From the NCBI RefSeq assembly GCF_041021955.1, contig NZ_CP158375.1, positions 2,480,001 to 2,544,000 of the forward strand: a DNA stretch of 64,000 nt, given 5' to 3'. A program made the translations under genes and the position numbers. Source of the DNA: Caulobacter sp. 73W. Its GTDB lineage: Bacteria; Pseudomonadota; Alphaproteobacteria; Caulobacterales; Caulobacteraceae. This document shows, one piece after another, positions 26,029 to 33,248 of the stretch (position 1 is the stretch's first letter; each line of letters starts with the position of its first letter). The notes below the pieces were generated by a model. It saw nothing but the letters and a program-made list of their open reading frames with translations. It did not search any database and had not been told where the DNA came from.

Positions 26029-27575
26029 TCCGCACCGCCCTGGTCCTGTTCCTGGTCGCCGCGGTGGCGGTGACGGCCATGGCCCTGACAGGCGAGCCCG
26101 GCCACGCCAGCCTGACTTGGCTGGGCTGGCGGGTGGACACCACGGCCGCCGCCGCCGCCCTCATCACTCTGTTCTCCGCCCTGGCCGCGACCATGGGCTG
26201 GAAGCTCGTCCTATGGCTGATCGAGGCCCCCAAGCGCGCCGCCCGCGCCCGCGCCGAAAGCCGGCGCAAGCAGGGCATGGAGGTTCTGGCGCGCGGTTAT
26301 CTGGCCGTGGCCGCCGGCGACGGCTCCGAGGCCCGCCGCCTGGCCCAGAAGGCCGTTGATCTGGCCGATGACGCGCCGGTCCTGACCCGTGTGCTCGCCG
26401 CCCAGGCCGCCGAGGCGGCCGGGGATGTCGTCGCCGCCAAGGCCGCCTACACCGCCATGCTGGGCTTTCCCGACATGCGTCTGGCCGGGTTGAAGGGCCT
26501 GATGCACACCGCCCAGGCCGAGGGCGACGAGACTGGCGCCCTGCGCCACGCCCAGGCCGCCTATGGCCTGGCCCGAACCGCCCGCTGGGCCTGGCGCGCC
26601 CTGCTGGAGCATCGGCTGGAGGCCGGCGACTGGGCCGCCGCCCTGGACCTGGTGAAAGGCGCGCAGGAGCGCAAGATCGTCCCCCCGGTGGTGGCCGACC
26701 GCACCCGCGCCGCCCTGCTGGCCGCCTCCGCCGCCCGGATGGAGAACTCAGCCGACCAACGTCAGCAGGTCCAGGCGCTGGAATTCGCCCTGCAAGCCGT
26801 GAAACTGAAGCCCGACTTCGCCCCCGGCGTGGTCATGGCGGCCCGCCTGCTGGCCGCCGACGGCAAGGCCGCGCGCGCCGCCAGCGTCCTGGAATCGGCC
26901 TGGAAGGCCTCGCCCCATCCCGCCCTGTGGTTGGCCTATCGCGACCTGAAGACCAACGAGACGCCCAAGGCCCGCGCCGCGCGGCTGATGACGCTCGTGC
27001 AGCTGAACCCCTCGGCGCGTGAAAGCCGCATCCTGCGTATCGAGCAGGCCTTGCTGGCCGGGGACCCCGTTGCCGCGCGCGCCGCCGCGCGCCTGCTGGA
27101 CGCCGAGGCGCCCACCGCCCGCTTCGCCGGCCTGATGTCGCGCGTGGCCTACGCCAACGGCGACACCGACGAGGCCCGCGCCTGGATCGCCCGGGGCGCC
27201 GCCGCGCCGCAGGAGGCTGATTGGTCCGACCTGGATCCGGAAGGCCATGCCTTCGCCTATACCCGCGAGGACTGGACGCGTCTGGTCGCCACCTATGGCG
27301 AGACCGGCGAACTGATCCACCCACGCTTCGAGCGCAGCGAGCGGACGATCAGCGACCTGCCCGAATTGCCGCTGTCCTACACCGACCACGGCGACCAGGC
27401 CTCGTTCCTGAAGGCCGCCGAAAGCGGCGCCGGACTGATCCCCGTGCCTGACGATCCGGGGGCTTCGGACTATGCCGATCCAGTGAGCGAGACCCCGGCT
27501 GCGCCTCCGCCGAGCCCGCGTCGCACGCCGGGTGCGCGACGGCGCTTGGCAAACGGCCCGCGCGCCGCTAAATAG
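26025..27575 (+). CDS. hemY: HemY-type TPR membrane protein
   Basis: 516 residues. Two N-terminal membrane helices (ALVLFLVAAVAVTAMAL and TAAAAALITLFSALAATMGW) form the HemY N-domain, then tetratricopeptide-like helical pairs run to about residue 420, and a Pro-rich tail (APPPSPRRTPGARRR) ends it. This is the proteobacterial HemY linked to heme genes, not the protoporphyrinogen oxidase of the same name; its biochemical role is unsettled. The start at ATG 26025 overlaps the previous stop by four bases. tRNA-Thr follows 63 bases later. Confidence 0.88.
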   Translation: MIRTALVLFLVAAVAVTAMALTGEPGHASLTWLGWRVDTTAAAAALITLFSALAATMGWKLVLWLIEAPKRAARARAESRRKQGMEVLARGYLAVAAGDGSEARRLAQKAVDLADDAPVLTRVLAAQAAEAAGDVVAAKAAYTAMLGFPDMRLAGLKGLMHTAQAEGDETGALRHAQAAYGLARTARWAWRALLEHRLEAGDWAAALDLVKGAQERKIVPPVVADRTRAALLAASAARMENSADQRQQVQALEFALQAVKLKPDFAPGVVMAARLLAADGKAARAASVLESAWKASPHPALWLAYRDLKTNETPKARAARLMTLVQLNPSARESRILRIEQALLAGDPVAARAAARLLDAEAPTARFAGLMSRVAYANGDTDEARAWIARGAAAPQEADWSDLDPEGHAFAYTREDWTRLVATYGETGELIHPRFERSERTISDLPELPLSYTDHGDQASFLKAAESGAGLIPVPDDPGASDYADPVSETPAAPPPSPRRTPGARRRLANGPRAAK

Positions 27576-27638
27576 CCGCTTCCCTGGGCTCTCGGGTCCG
27601 GTGGAACACCGATTACCAGCGTCCGAACAGGACCCGGC

Positions 27639-27714
27639 GCCGCTTTAGCTCAGCTGGTAGAGCACCTCATTCGTAATGAGGGGGTCACAGGTTCGAGTCC
27701 TGTAAGCGGCACCA
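27639..27714 (+). tRNA. tRNA-Thr (anticodon CGT)
   Basis: Acceptor stem GCCGCTT pairs with AAGCGGC before CCA; D arm AGCTCAGCTGGTAGAGC; anticodon arm CCTCA TTCGTAA TGAGG gives anticodon CGT (Thr, codon ACG); T arm ACAGG TTCGAGT CCTGT. CCA is encoded. Its 3' 47 bases (27668-27714) are repeated exactly at 36076-36122, so it is the attachment site of the integrated element and stays intact. Its natural terminator has been moved to the far side of the element (36194-36217). Confidence 0.97.
27668..27714. repeat. attL: 47-bp direct repeat (3' end of tRNA-Thr)
   Basis: From the base of the anticodon stem through the encoded CCA. Identical to 36076-36122. As part of the functional tRNA gene it marks the left junction of the element. 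Confidence 0.95.
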
Positions 27715-27784
27715 TGCTATCCATCTGAAATTATTGCAGAAAATTCTTGTTTCCCGGCGATGTGAGCGCGGGCGTGCTTGTGCG

Positions 27785-27802
27785 TGGAAGCAAGGTGGAA
27801 GC
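27785..27802 (+). promoter_or_regulatory. paired TGGAAGC motif near attL (candidate Int/Xis arm site)
   Basis: TGGAAGC at 27785-27791 and again at 27796-27802, 11 bases apart. The same TGGAAGCAANNTGGAAGC arrangement occurs in the same orientation inside the other end (35930-35947), 16 of 18 bases identical. One helical turn spacing and placement at both ends are what arm-type integrase or excisionase sites look like. The remainder of 27715-27973 holds no convincing gene; a TATAAAT -10-like box is at 27938-27944. Confidence 0.45.
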
Positions 27803-27973
27803 TCCCTGCGCAAATCAACCTGCGCTGAACTCGTCGGTGCGGTCGCTCAAGACAGTTTTCCCGAGGTCGGGGGCTAAGTGCCTAAAACGACACGAAAAAT
27901 GCACTCGAATTTGCCAAAACCAGCCGGCATCTTTTGGTATAAATAGATAGACGCCCTAACCAGAGGAGGCGTC

Positions 27974-28201
27974 ATGATTACGAGCGGCCAAAAGTCCGCC
28001 CTACTGAATACGACGGAAGCGGCGCGCGTTCTGTCGATTTCTCCGCGGACCCTAGAGGACTGGCGCCTTCGCGGAGGCGGGCCAGCCTTTCACAAGCTAG
28101 GCCGCGCAGTCCGGTATGACTCGGAAGAGCTAGAAGCCTTTGTACGGCGTGCGCTTCGACACAATACGGCCTGTCCTCAACCGCTCTCCAAGGCCGCCTA
28201 G
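27974..28201 (+). CDS. excisionase / AlpA-like helix-turn-helix protein
   Basis: 75-residue DNA-binding protein with a MerR-type winged HTH: LLNTTEAARVLSISPRTLEDW is the helix-turn-helix, and LGRAVRYDSEELEAFVRRAL is the wing and last helix. Such proteins are excisionases or AlpA-type activators of integrative elements. An excellent ribosome site (GAGGAGG, 5 bases before ATG) sets the start. It is the first gene inside attL, and the HUH Rep gene starts three bases after its stop, so it may both direct excision and control Rep. Confidence 0.88.
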   Translation: MITSGQKSALLNTTEAARVLSISPRTLEDWRLRGGGPAFHKLGRAVRYDSEELEAFVRRALRHNTACPQPLSKAA

Positions 28202-28204
28202 CGG

Positions 28205-29254
28205 ATGGCCGTGACGAGTTTCCATAAAGCTCAGATCGACCTAGCGGCCCGGAAGCGACGGGAGTTGGACCGAGAGCTTTCGAATGATCGTGAGTATGGG
28301 GCGCGCGTCCACGAAAACGCGGAATATGTGAAAGCGCGCCTTCGCGCCTTGCGGGTGAAAAACACGTACCCGGTGCCGCGCCGCGATCTCCTGGCCGACA
28401 GAGACATTTTTGAGGAAATACAGCGGCTTGTTCGAAGGGGAGATACGGTGCGCCTCACCAGGCGCGCGCCAGTTCCAGTTATAGAGATACTACCTCGCTC
28501 AAAGCGTCACCTTAGCTATGCCAAGCAACTACTCTTGGACGAGCGTAGCCGAGTTCGCTTCAAGCTGCCGTTGGATGTAGAGCGTCGCCGGTTTCCGATC
28601 TTCGGACCCACTTGGAAAATCATTGATGGGATCAACAAACGACGTCGGCAGAGAGGAGAGACCGAGCGGACGTTTTGGGTTCCTAGGTGGGGAAACACAG
28701 GGCCCATGCTCAAGGCATTGTCATGGGGTATGGCGTGCTACGAGGGTGGCGGCCGGGTCCTAAATCTCAATCCGACCGAGCCGGTCTTGAACGCAGCGCA
28801 TGCTGATCCTCGCCAGTCTCCGGCACGCCATTTGCGCGAGCGTATCCGCCGGGCGCTATTTCGTGAGTTCGGAGCAGCCGCCCCGGAATTTTTCTTCACG
28901 TTGGAACGCTCGATCCTCGGCACACCGCACCTTCATGGCGCGATCCTAGCCCCTTTTCAGTACTTCCCTGAACCGAGGTTGAGGGATGCCCTTTATCGCG
29001 CAGTCACTGATACAAACCGCCTCCGAGCACCGGGGGATGTTCACATGCGGGAACTGGAGACGCCTGCGAAGTGGATCAACTACTGCGCCAAGTGGATTCG
29101 AGGAGCCTCCGTTCAGTCGGAAGCATCGCCATTTGCCGCGACAAACGGCATGCGAAAGCGGGCGAGGGCTTGGTATGAGGATGCGCGCCACTTGGAGACT
29201 CCAATCCCCGGCCACATGGAAGATGCTGATCCGCTTGGACTGTACGGATCGTAG
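28205..29254 (+). CDS. HUH-endonuclease-like replication initiator
   Basis: 349 residues, highly basic. The central part shows rolling-circle Rep motifs: EFFFTLE (about 228-234, motif 1), PHLHGAIL (241-248, the metal-binding HUH pair His242/His244) and NYCAKWI (292-298, motif 3 with candidate nicking Tyr293 and the YxxK spacing). No helicase domain is visible. It would nick an origin on the excised circle to start replication or mobilisation. It lies three bases after the excisionase-like gene. Overall similarity to any named Rep family is low, so the assignment rests on the three motifs and on the element context. Confidence 0.65.
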   Translation: MAVTSFHKAQIDLAARKRRELDRELSNDREYGARVHENAEYVKARLRALRVKNTYPVPRRDLLADRDIFEEIQRLVRRGDTVRLTRRAPVPVIEILPRSKRHLSYAKQLLLDERSRVRFKLPLDVERRRFPIFGPTWKIIDGINKRRRQRGETERTFWVPRWGNTGPMLKALSWGMACYEGGGRVLNLNPTEPVLNAAHADPRQSPARHLRERIRRALFREFGAAAPEFFFTLERSILGTPHLHGAILAPFQYFPEPRLRDALYRAVTDTNRLRAPGDVHMRELETPAKWINYCAKWIRGASVQSEASPFAATNGMRKRARAWYEDARHLETPIPGHMEDADPLGLYGS

Positions 29255-29377
29255 CCAACCGAACATGAAACAGACGTGGACCGCACATCGAAACTGCTTT
29301 TCACAGACCGAAGTCCTAGAAACGGGTGCCTCTCCTGTATCCCGGTCCCATATGTAGAGGCGGTTTCTAGGGTCTCT

Positions 29378-29395
29378 GTCCCTTATATAAGGGAC
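29378..29395. promoter_or_regulatory. perfect 18-bp palindrome downstream of rep
   Basis: GTCCCTTATATAAGGGAC reads the same on both strands. It lies in the 239-base gap between rep and the 49-aa gene, where I find no convincing gene (a 63-codon frame at 29276 has no ribosome site and no recognisable content). A dyad of this kind could be a regulator operator, a promoter element (TATATAA core) or part of an origin for the HUH protein. Confidence 0.5.
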
Positions 29396-29493
29396 CGAAT
29401 ATGGCTCCGGCTTTCCTTCAATTCGCGGGAAAGCGACCCCTGTATTCCACGTGTTCAGAAGCTATGACGCTTATACCAAGAGAGCTGTGAACG

Positions 29494-29643
29494 ATGTCGC
29501 CAGCGGAGCTCGGCAAAGAACTCGCTCGAATTGATCGGGCTTTGGCGGAGCGCCCTCTGCCGATCAACACTATGGTGCCTCTGAGCATCATAACGGGGGC
29601 GATGTTGATGACAGGGCTGATGCTACTGCTGCGTGTGGGCTGA
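29494..29643 (+). CDS. small single-span membrane protein (49 aa)
   Basis: ATG at 29494 to TGA at 29641-29643, 49 residues: a charged N-terminal helix (MSPAELGKELARIDRALAERPLP in two halves) and a C-terminal membrane helix (MVPLSIITGAMLMTGLMLLL) ending in RVG. A GAGAG sits about 9 bases ahead of the start. The amphipathic-plus-span layout resembles small phage or satellite membrane proteins and type I toxins. It overlaps the 3' end of the convergent GIY-YIG gene by 21 bases. I do not recognise a family. Confidence 0.5.
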   Translation: MSPAELGKELARIDRALAERPLPINTMVPLSIITGAMLMTGLMLLLRVG

Positions 29644-30189
29644 AGCGTGCGAGCTACAGGGCATTGCGTTCGAGAGGATGTCCCACGATAGCAGCTTCAG
29701 TTGCCGACGAGGCCGCGTTGCTGGTCTCGTTGCGCGCCTCCGATTTCCCACCGGCCATCGCCCGATTTTCGACGCCGCTTCCGACAAGATCAGGTTCTCA
29801 AGCGAGCACCCATCCCGGTAGCTGACCGCTATTAGTTCCAGTTCGTCGCGGCTGACAGTCTGGGCAAGCTCCGCCCTGTACGTCTTCGCAAAGCCGTGGT
29901 CGGTAAGCCTCGATGTTGTTCGCTCGAGCGCTGAGGCCAGAGACCCCAGGCGCCTAATGAGATTGGTGCTGGAGCCGATGTAGAGAAGCCTGCCGTCATC
30001 GATCAAATCAAGCGCCTGGGCAGGATGTTGACCCGACAGGTGGGTGCCCAAGAGGTAAAGGCCCTCAGCGTGCCCAGCGGCCTCCCTGAGGCGCCGAAGC
30101 GTATGTAGAAATTCCATCCGCCTGAACGGGGTCCGGCTAAAGAGCGCGAGTGAACCAGACGAGTTTGAATCGGGTGGGGTATGAGCCAT
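29623..30189 (-). CDS. GIY-YIG domain protein
   Basis: 188 residues from ATG 30189 (a GTG at 30210 would overlap the upstream gene by 14 bases). EGLYLLGTH at 42-50 and LLYIGSSTNLIRRLGS at 68-83 are the GIY and YIG strands with the catalytic Tyr and the conserved Arg; ENLIL supplies the Glu and GNRRR a late Asn. The insert between GIY and YIG (about 20 residues) is longer than in UvrC-type nucleases. The ends are Pro/Arg-rich. A DNA nuclease role is likely. It is 8 bases after the stop of the membrane coiled-coil gene, so the two are one operon. Confidence 0.7.
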   Translation of the reverse strand: MAHTPPDSNSSGSLALFSRTPFRRMEFLHTLRRLREAAGHAEGLYLLGTHLSGQHPAQALDLIDDGRLLYIGSSTNLIRRLGSLASALERTTSRLTDHGFAKTYRAELAQTVSRDELELIAVSYRDGCSLENLILSEAASKIGRWPVGNRRRATRPATRPRRQLKLLSWDILSNAMPCSSHASAHTQQ

Positions 30190-30196
30190 TAGCCCA

Positions 30197-30679
30197 CTAC
30201 CTTTTCGCACCTAGTAGAGCAGCCTCGTACTGAAGGCAGCTCCCTGGAGTGTCTGTCGAGGTGGGTTCGATTTCCGACAGCCGTTCCTCTGCCTCGCGCA
30301 CCCGACCCGCATGAACTGCTTGGCTTCCGTTGCCCTCTCCAGGAGAGAGCTTGAGCTCCTTTTCGAGCGAGGTTTGATAGTAAGCCTTCAGCTCCGGCGA
30401 AGACGCATTGGCGGCGACTTGAGCATCTACTACCTCCGCCTCCGCACGCATCTGACGCGCCAATGCGAGCTGTTGGTTGACCCTATCAGTCTGACAGGCT
30501 CGGCCGAGCTCCTCGGTGGTCATGGGGCGGGACTGAGGTGCGTCATAAAGGCGGGCGCTCGCCCAGAAAAACGCCCCGAGCGCTACAACTCCTAGAATGC
30601 CCGCTGTCCACAATTGGAGCGGATCTTTCCATGGATCCTTCTTCTTTCGCCGCTGTGGAGTCTCGCTCGTATCCGTCAC
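30197..30679 (-). CDS. membrane-anchored coiled-coil protein
   Basis: 160 residues, unknown family. A basic cytoplasmic head (RRKKKDPWKDP), one membrane helix at about 24-44 (WTAGILGVVALGAFFWASA), then a helical, charged segment (NQQLALARQMRAEAEVVDAQVAANA) and a C-terminal tail with two Cys (ACQTD and GSCLQ). The body would lie outside the cytoplasm. Together with the GIY-YIG gene it forms a two-gene unit opposite the XRE regulator, so it could be a second anti-phage or superinfection-control module; this is inference from position only. Confidence 0.6.
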   Translation of the reverse strand: MTDTSETPQRRKKKDPWKDPLQLWTAGILGVVALGAFFWASARLYDAPQSRPMTTEELGRACQTDRVNQQLALARQMRAEAEVVDAQVAANASSPELKAYYQTSLEKELKLSPGEGNGSQAVHAGRVREAEERLSEIEPTSTDTPGSCLQYEAALLGAKR

Positions 30680-30696
30680 CGAACCCTACCGCTTAA

Positions 30697-30715
30697 TGCA
30701 CCCATGATGGGTGCA
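30697..30715. promoter_or_regulatory. inverted repeat between divergent genes (candidate XRE operator)
   Basis: TGCACCC (30697-30703) and GGGTGCA (30709-30715) separated by ATGAT. It lies 18 bases from the start of the leftward gene and 47 bases before the rightward XRE gene. A 7-5-7 dyad is a typical binding site for a dimeric HTH repressor. Confidence 0.5.
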
Positions 30716-30761
30716 GATCTGATGCGTAGCAGAACCGTGGCCTGGGCAACAGGCGGCGTTT

Positions 30762-31022
30762 ATGCAGAGACCGTGGGTCTCCTCCCCATCATACGATGCG
30801 GCGGTTCAGTTCCTGGTTCGCAAGCGCCAAGAGGGTGGCATGAGCCAGCGTGAGTTGGCTGAGCGGCTCGGCAAGCCTCGCTCATTTGTCTCCAAGGTGG
30901 AGGGCAAGGAGCGTCGCCTCGACATCGTAGAGTTTATTGCACTGATGGATGCGCTCGAGAGCTCACCAGCTGAGGCCATCGCGGAGCTAGCTGAGGCGTT
31001 GCGAAGGCCGTTAGAGTTCTAA
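30762..31022 (+). CDS. XRE family helix-turn-helix regulator
   Basis: 86-residue Cro/CI-type repressor. GMSQRELAERLGKPRSFVSKVE is a standard five-helix XRE HTH (split as GMSQRELAERLG and KPRSFVSKVEGKERRLD), followed by IVEFIALMDALE. Such short XRE proteins commonly control toxin-antitoxin or defence genes. It is transcribed away from the membrane/GIY-YIG operon and towards the RT operon, which converges on it; the region between (31023-31154) holds the candidate ncRNA. Confidence 0.88.
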   Translation: MQRPWVSSPSYDAAVQFLVRKRQEGGMSQRELAERLGKPRSFVSKVEGKERRLDIVEFIALMDALESSPAEAIAELAEALRRPLEF

Positions 31023-31154
31023 GCTTGCCAGGTGATATGAACGGCCCGCTCCTGCCGTTCGCTTACCACGCGCCCCAATTAGAATAGGGTGCATGGAAGG
31101 CGCTTGTGTGTGAGCTGCCAACAGCCATTATGCGGGGCGAGCGGAGCGCCGTAG
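31023..31154 (-). ncRNA. candidate DRT3-type noncoding RNA with exposed CACACACA
   Basis: 132 non-coding bases directly after drt3b on its strand. On the minus strand GGCGCT (31150-31145) can pair with AGCGCC (31104-31099); inside is a small hairpin GCTG-TTGG-CAGC (31125-31114), and between hairpin and helix lies CACACACA (31112-31105), fully unpaired. CGCCCC (31139-31134) can also pair with GGGGCG (31076-31071), a possible pseudoknot, and a 7-bp stem (31060-31054 with 31045-31039) follows. A templating AC repeat is what a DRT3 RNA needs, from my memory of reports on that system. No T-run terminator is seen. Confidence 0.35.
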
Positions 31155-33248
31155 CTAATATACGTCCCTACTGCGTTTTGCGTCTAGCTCTGCGACAAGG
31201 TCTAGATTGGTCCAAGTTGTGAACCATTGGTCGCTTGCGGCGCGAATTTCGGCGACGTTTTTTGAGGTCATCCCAAAGATTTGCGCCAAGTGCGTTGTCG
31301 CAGCAGGCGACACATATGGGCAAGCAACGAGGTCTAAGAACAACATGAGCGCCTCTGTATGATGAGCGCACTGGGATTTCATGTAATTCAGCTTAGCGAT
31401 TGCATTATCTTCAAAGAATTTCCTTAGAGAATTATAACGCTCCTTATCGCGCATGTAGGAAAATCCAACCGTTAGAGAGAAATAGCTTAAGAATTCCTCT
31501 CTTTCCAGTTGTCCGTCATCGTTCGTCGAGATGCCAAAATATCTAGCGAGAGTGCTTTCCGGCAGCCAATAAGCTTTCCCTATGTGGGAGAGAGCGTTCA
31601 GTAGGTATAGAGTCTCAACCTCGCGATAGGGCTGAAGCTTGTTCTTTTCGATCTGATGGACGGCATTGTCGTGAATGAACTTGTACACAGAGTGGCGAAG
31701 CTCGAATCCAACTCCACTTGAATTAAGGAAGTTAGTCAGCGACGCGATGATGCGAACCATCCGAACGGTGTGATTTACCCTTGGGCTAGCCGCGTAGGTG
31801 AAGAATAGAAACTCTAATATGCCCGTTACCAACGAGGTGAGCGCGCGTTGGGCGTCATGATTTTGCTCGCAACACATGTAGTCATCGAAGGCGCGCTGGA
31901 GCTTGGTTTCAATGACGGCGAACGTGTAATTTAGGATGTCGCTGTAGCCGACGCCTGATTCCTTGATGACCGTCTTGAAGCGCACGATCAACCTATTGGC
32001 GTCAACATACCCTGAGAAACTGTCTTTGGCTCGCTCGAGAGGTGCGGGCGCGGGGCCTGACCCTTCCGTGCTGTCGGGGGCTCGTGGCGATTTCCGGGAC
32101 CAAATTTCTTCCCCCAACAAGAGTGATACCCGGTCCTTGGCGATCGTAAGTTCAGTGATCACCGGCTTTTCGTATAGTTTCGACTTTGCGGAATTAATGT
32201 GCAGTTTGAAGTTTGCTAAGCAGACGGATGCTACTTCTGTGAATTTATGCGCAGTAGATTCCTCGTTGAAGAATACAAAGTAGTCATCAACATATCGAAA
32301 TGCTTCGTAGTCGATTTTATGAACTATCTTACTCTTTTCGCGCAGCTCCTTTTCGATATGCATATCTATTGCCTGAAGTATCACTTCGGCAAAAATCCTA
32401 GAAAACTCAGGACCTATAAGTATTCCATTCGTCTCTCGCTCATTCATCAGCGAGAGCAACTTGTCGAACTTATCGGGAAAGTTGTTCTTTGACAAATTTA
32501 GGTCGTGCTTTGTTTGCTCCTTCCCAAATATCGCCCAGGCAATAGAATGAGTATATATACTGTCAAAGCATTTCGAAATATCCACCTGAATCATAGCATT
32601 GAATTTCTTCTCAGATCGGTGGTACTTATAAGACTCAAAGAACTTATGGATGTTGCTATAGCTTCTGTAAACGAAATGAGATCCTAGTTGCTCGTACTCT
32701 CGGCCTGCCTCCTCGACGCCTCCATCCGTGACGGCTTTAAGTCGTTTGTGCGTGCTATCCTTGTGGTACGAGTATTTTGATACAGATACTGGATGTCTAA
32801 TTGAGTACGGGCTGAGGGAGCAGTAATAGAGTAGGGATGCGTGAAACTGGCGATAGAAATTCGCTACCATTACTTGGTTTCGAGGGTGCGCGATGGAAAG
32901 CGTACGTGCGCCCGACTTGTGACTGACTCGAAATCGAAATGGGATGGTGCACAACTCGCATTCCTTCATCGAGAAGGAGCGGATCATTTTGGTCCGGCCC
33001 CATTCAGTCACGCTGGCCGGCTGAGGGGCGACGCCGGGCTTAACTCCAAACATCAAGCGCATCAACGCATCGAGGGAGTTGTCGCAGGCCTTCCAGCTCA
33101 AGCGGTTATCTCGGACCTCAACCTCGTTTTGGGTCAGGAAGCTGTAAAAGTGCCTATTGGAGAAGGTCGCTGGCACTTCGAAGGGTAGCATGTCGGAAAG
33201 AACCGCCCGACGTGGGTTTGCGCCGAGGCGAATTCGTTTCTTACGCAT
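31155..33248 (-). CDS. drt3b: antiviral reverse transcriptase, Drt3b-like
   Basis: 697-residue reverse transcriptase. The N-terminus VLSDMLPFEVPATFSNRHFY is characteristic, motif A is MIQVDISKCFDSI (Asp223), motif B is NGILIGPEFSRIFAEVIL (274-291), and motif C is FRYVDDYFVFF with YVDD at 319-322, so the catalytic carboxylates are intact. A long helical C-terminal domain (350-697) has no nuclease motif. It overlaps the upstream RT gene by 8 bases, so both are made from one mRNA. Two adjacent RTs of these sizes are the hallmark of DRT type 3 (UG3 plus UG8 groups). The gene is clearly AT-richer than the host, a sign of transfer. Confidence 0.82.
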   Translation of the reverse strand: MRKKRIRLGANPRRAVLSDMLPFEVPATFSNRHFYSFLTQNEVEVRDNRLSWKACDNSLDALMRLMFGVKPGVAPQPASVTEWGRTKMIRSFSMKECELCTIPFRFRVSHKSGARTLSIAHPRNQVMVANFYRQFHASLLYYCSLSPYSIRHPVSVSKYSYHKDSTHKRLKAVTDGGVEEAGREYEQLGSHFVYRSYSNIHKFFESYKYHRSEKKFNAMIQVDISKCFDSIYTHSIAWAIFGKEQTKHDLNLSKNNFPDKFDKLLSLMNERETNGILIGPEFSRIFAEVILQAIDMHIEKELREKSKIVHKIDYEAFRYVDDYFVFFNEESTAHKFTEVASVCLANFKLHINSAKSKLYEKPVITELTIAKDRVSLLLGEEIWSRKSPRAPDSTEGSGPAPAPLERAKDSFSGYVDANRLIVRFKTVIKESGVGYSDILNYTFAVIETKLQRAFDDYMCCEQNHDAQRALTSLVTGILEFLFFTYAASPRVNHTVRMVRIIASLTNFLNSSGVGFELRHSVYKFIHDNAVHQIEKNKLQPYREVETLYLLNALSHIGKAYWLPESTLARYFGISTNDDGQLEREEFLSYFSLTVGFSYMRDKERYNSLRKFFEDNAIAKLNYMKSQCAHHTEALMLFLDLVACPYVSPAATTHLAQIFGMTSKNVAEIRAASDQWFTTWTNLDLVAELDAKRSRDVY

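Noticed and set aside
27747..27950. 67-codon frame just inside attL
   Set aside because: No ribosome site or recognisable content and it spans the TGGAAGC motifs and promoter region.
29276..29467. 63-codon frame between rep and the 49-aa gene
   Set aside because: No ribosome site, runs across the 18-bp palindrome, and its sequence has no coherent hydrophobic or charged pattern.
31023..31154. Hairpin at 31039-31060 as a terminator for the XRE gene
   Set aside because: The 7-bp stem has no T-run in either direction, so it is kept only as part of the candidate RNA fold.
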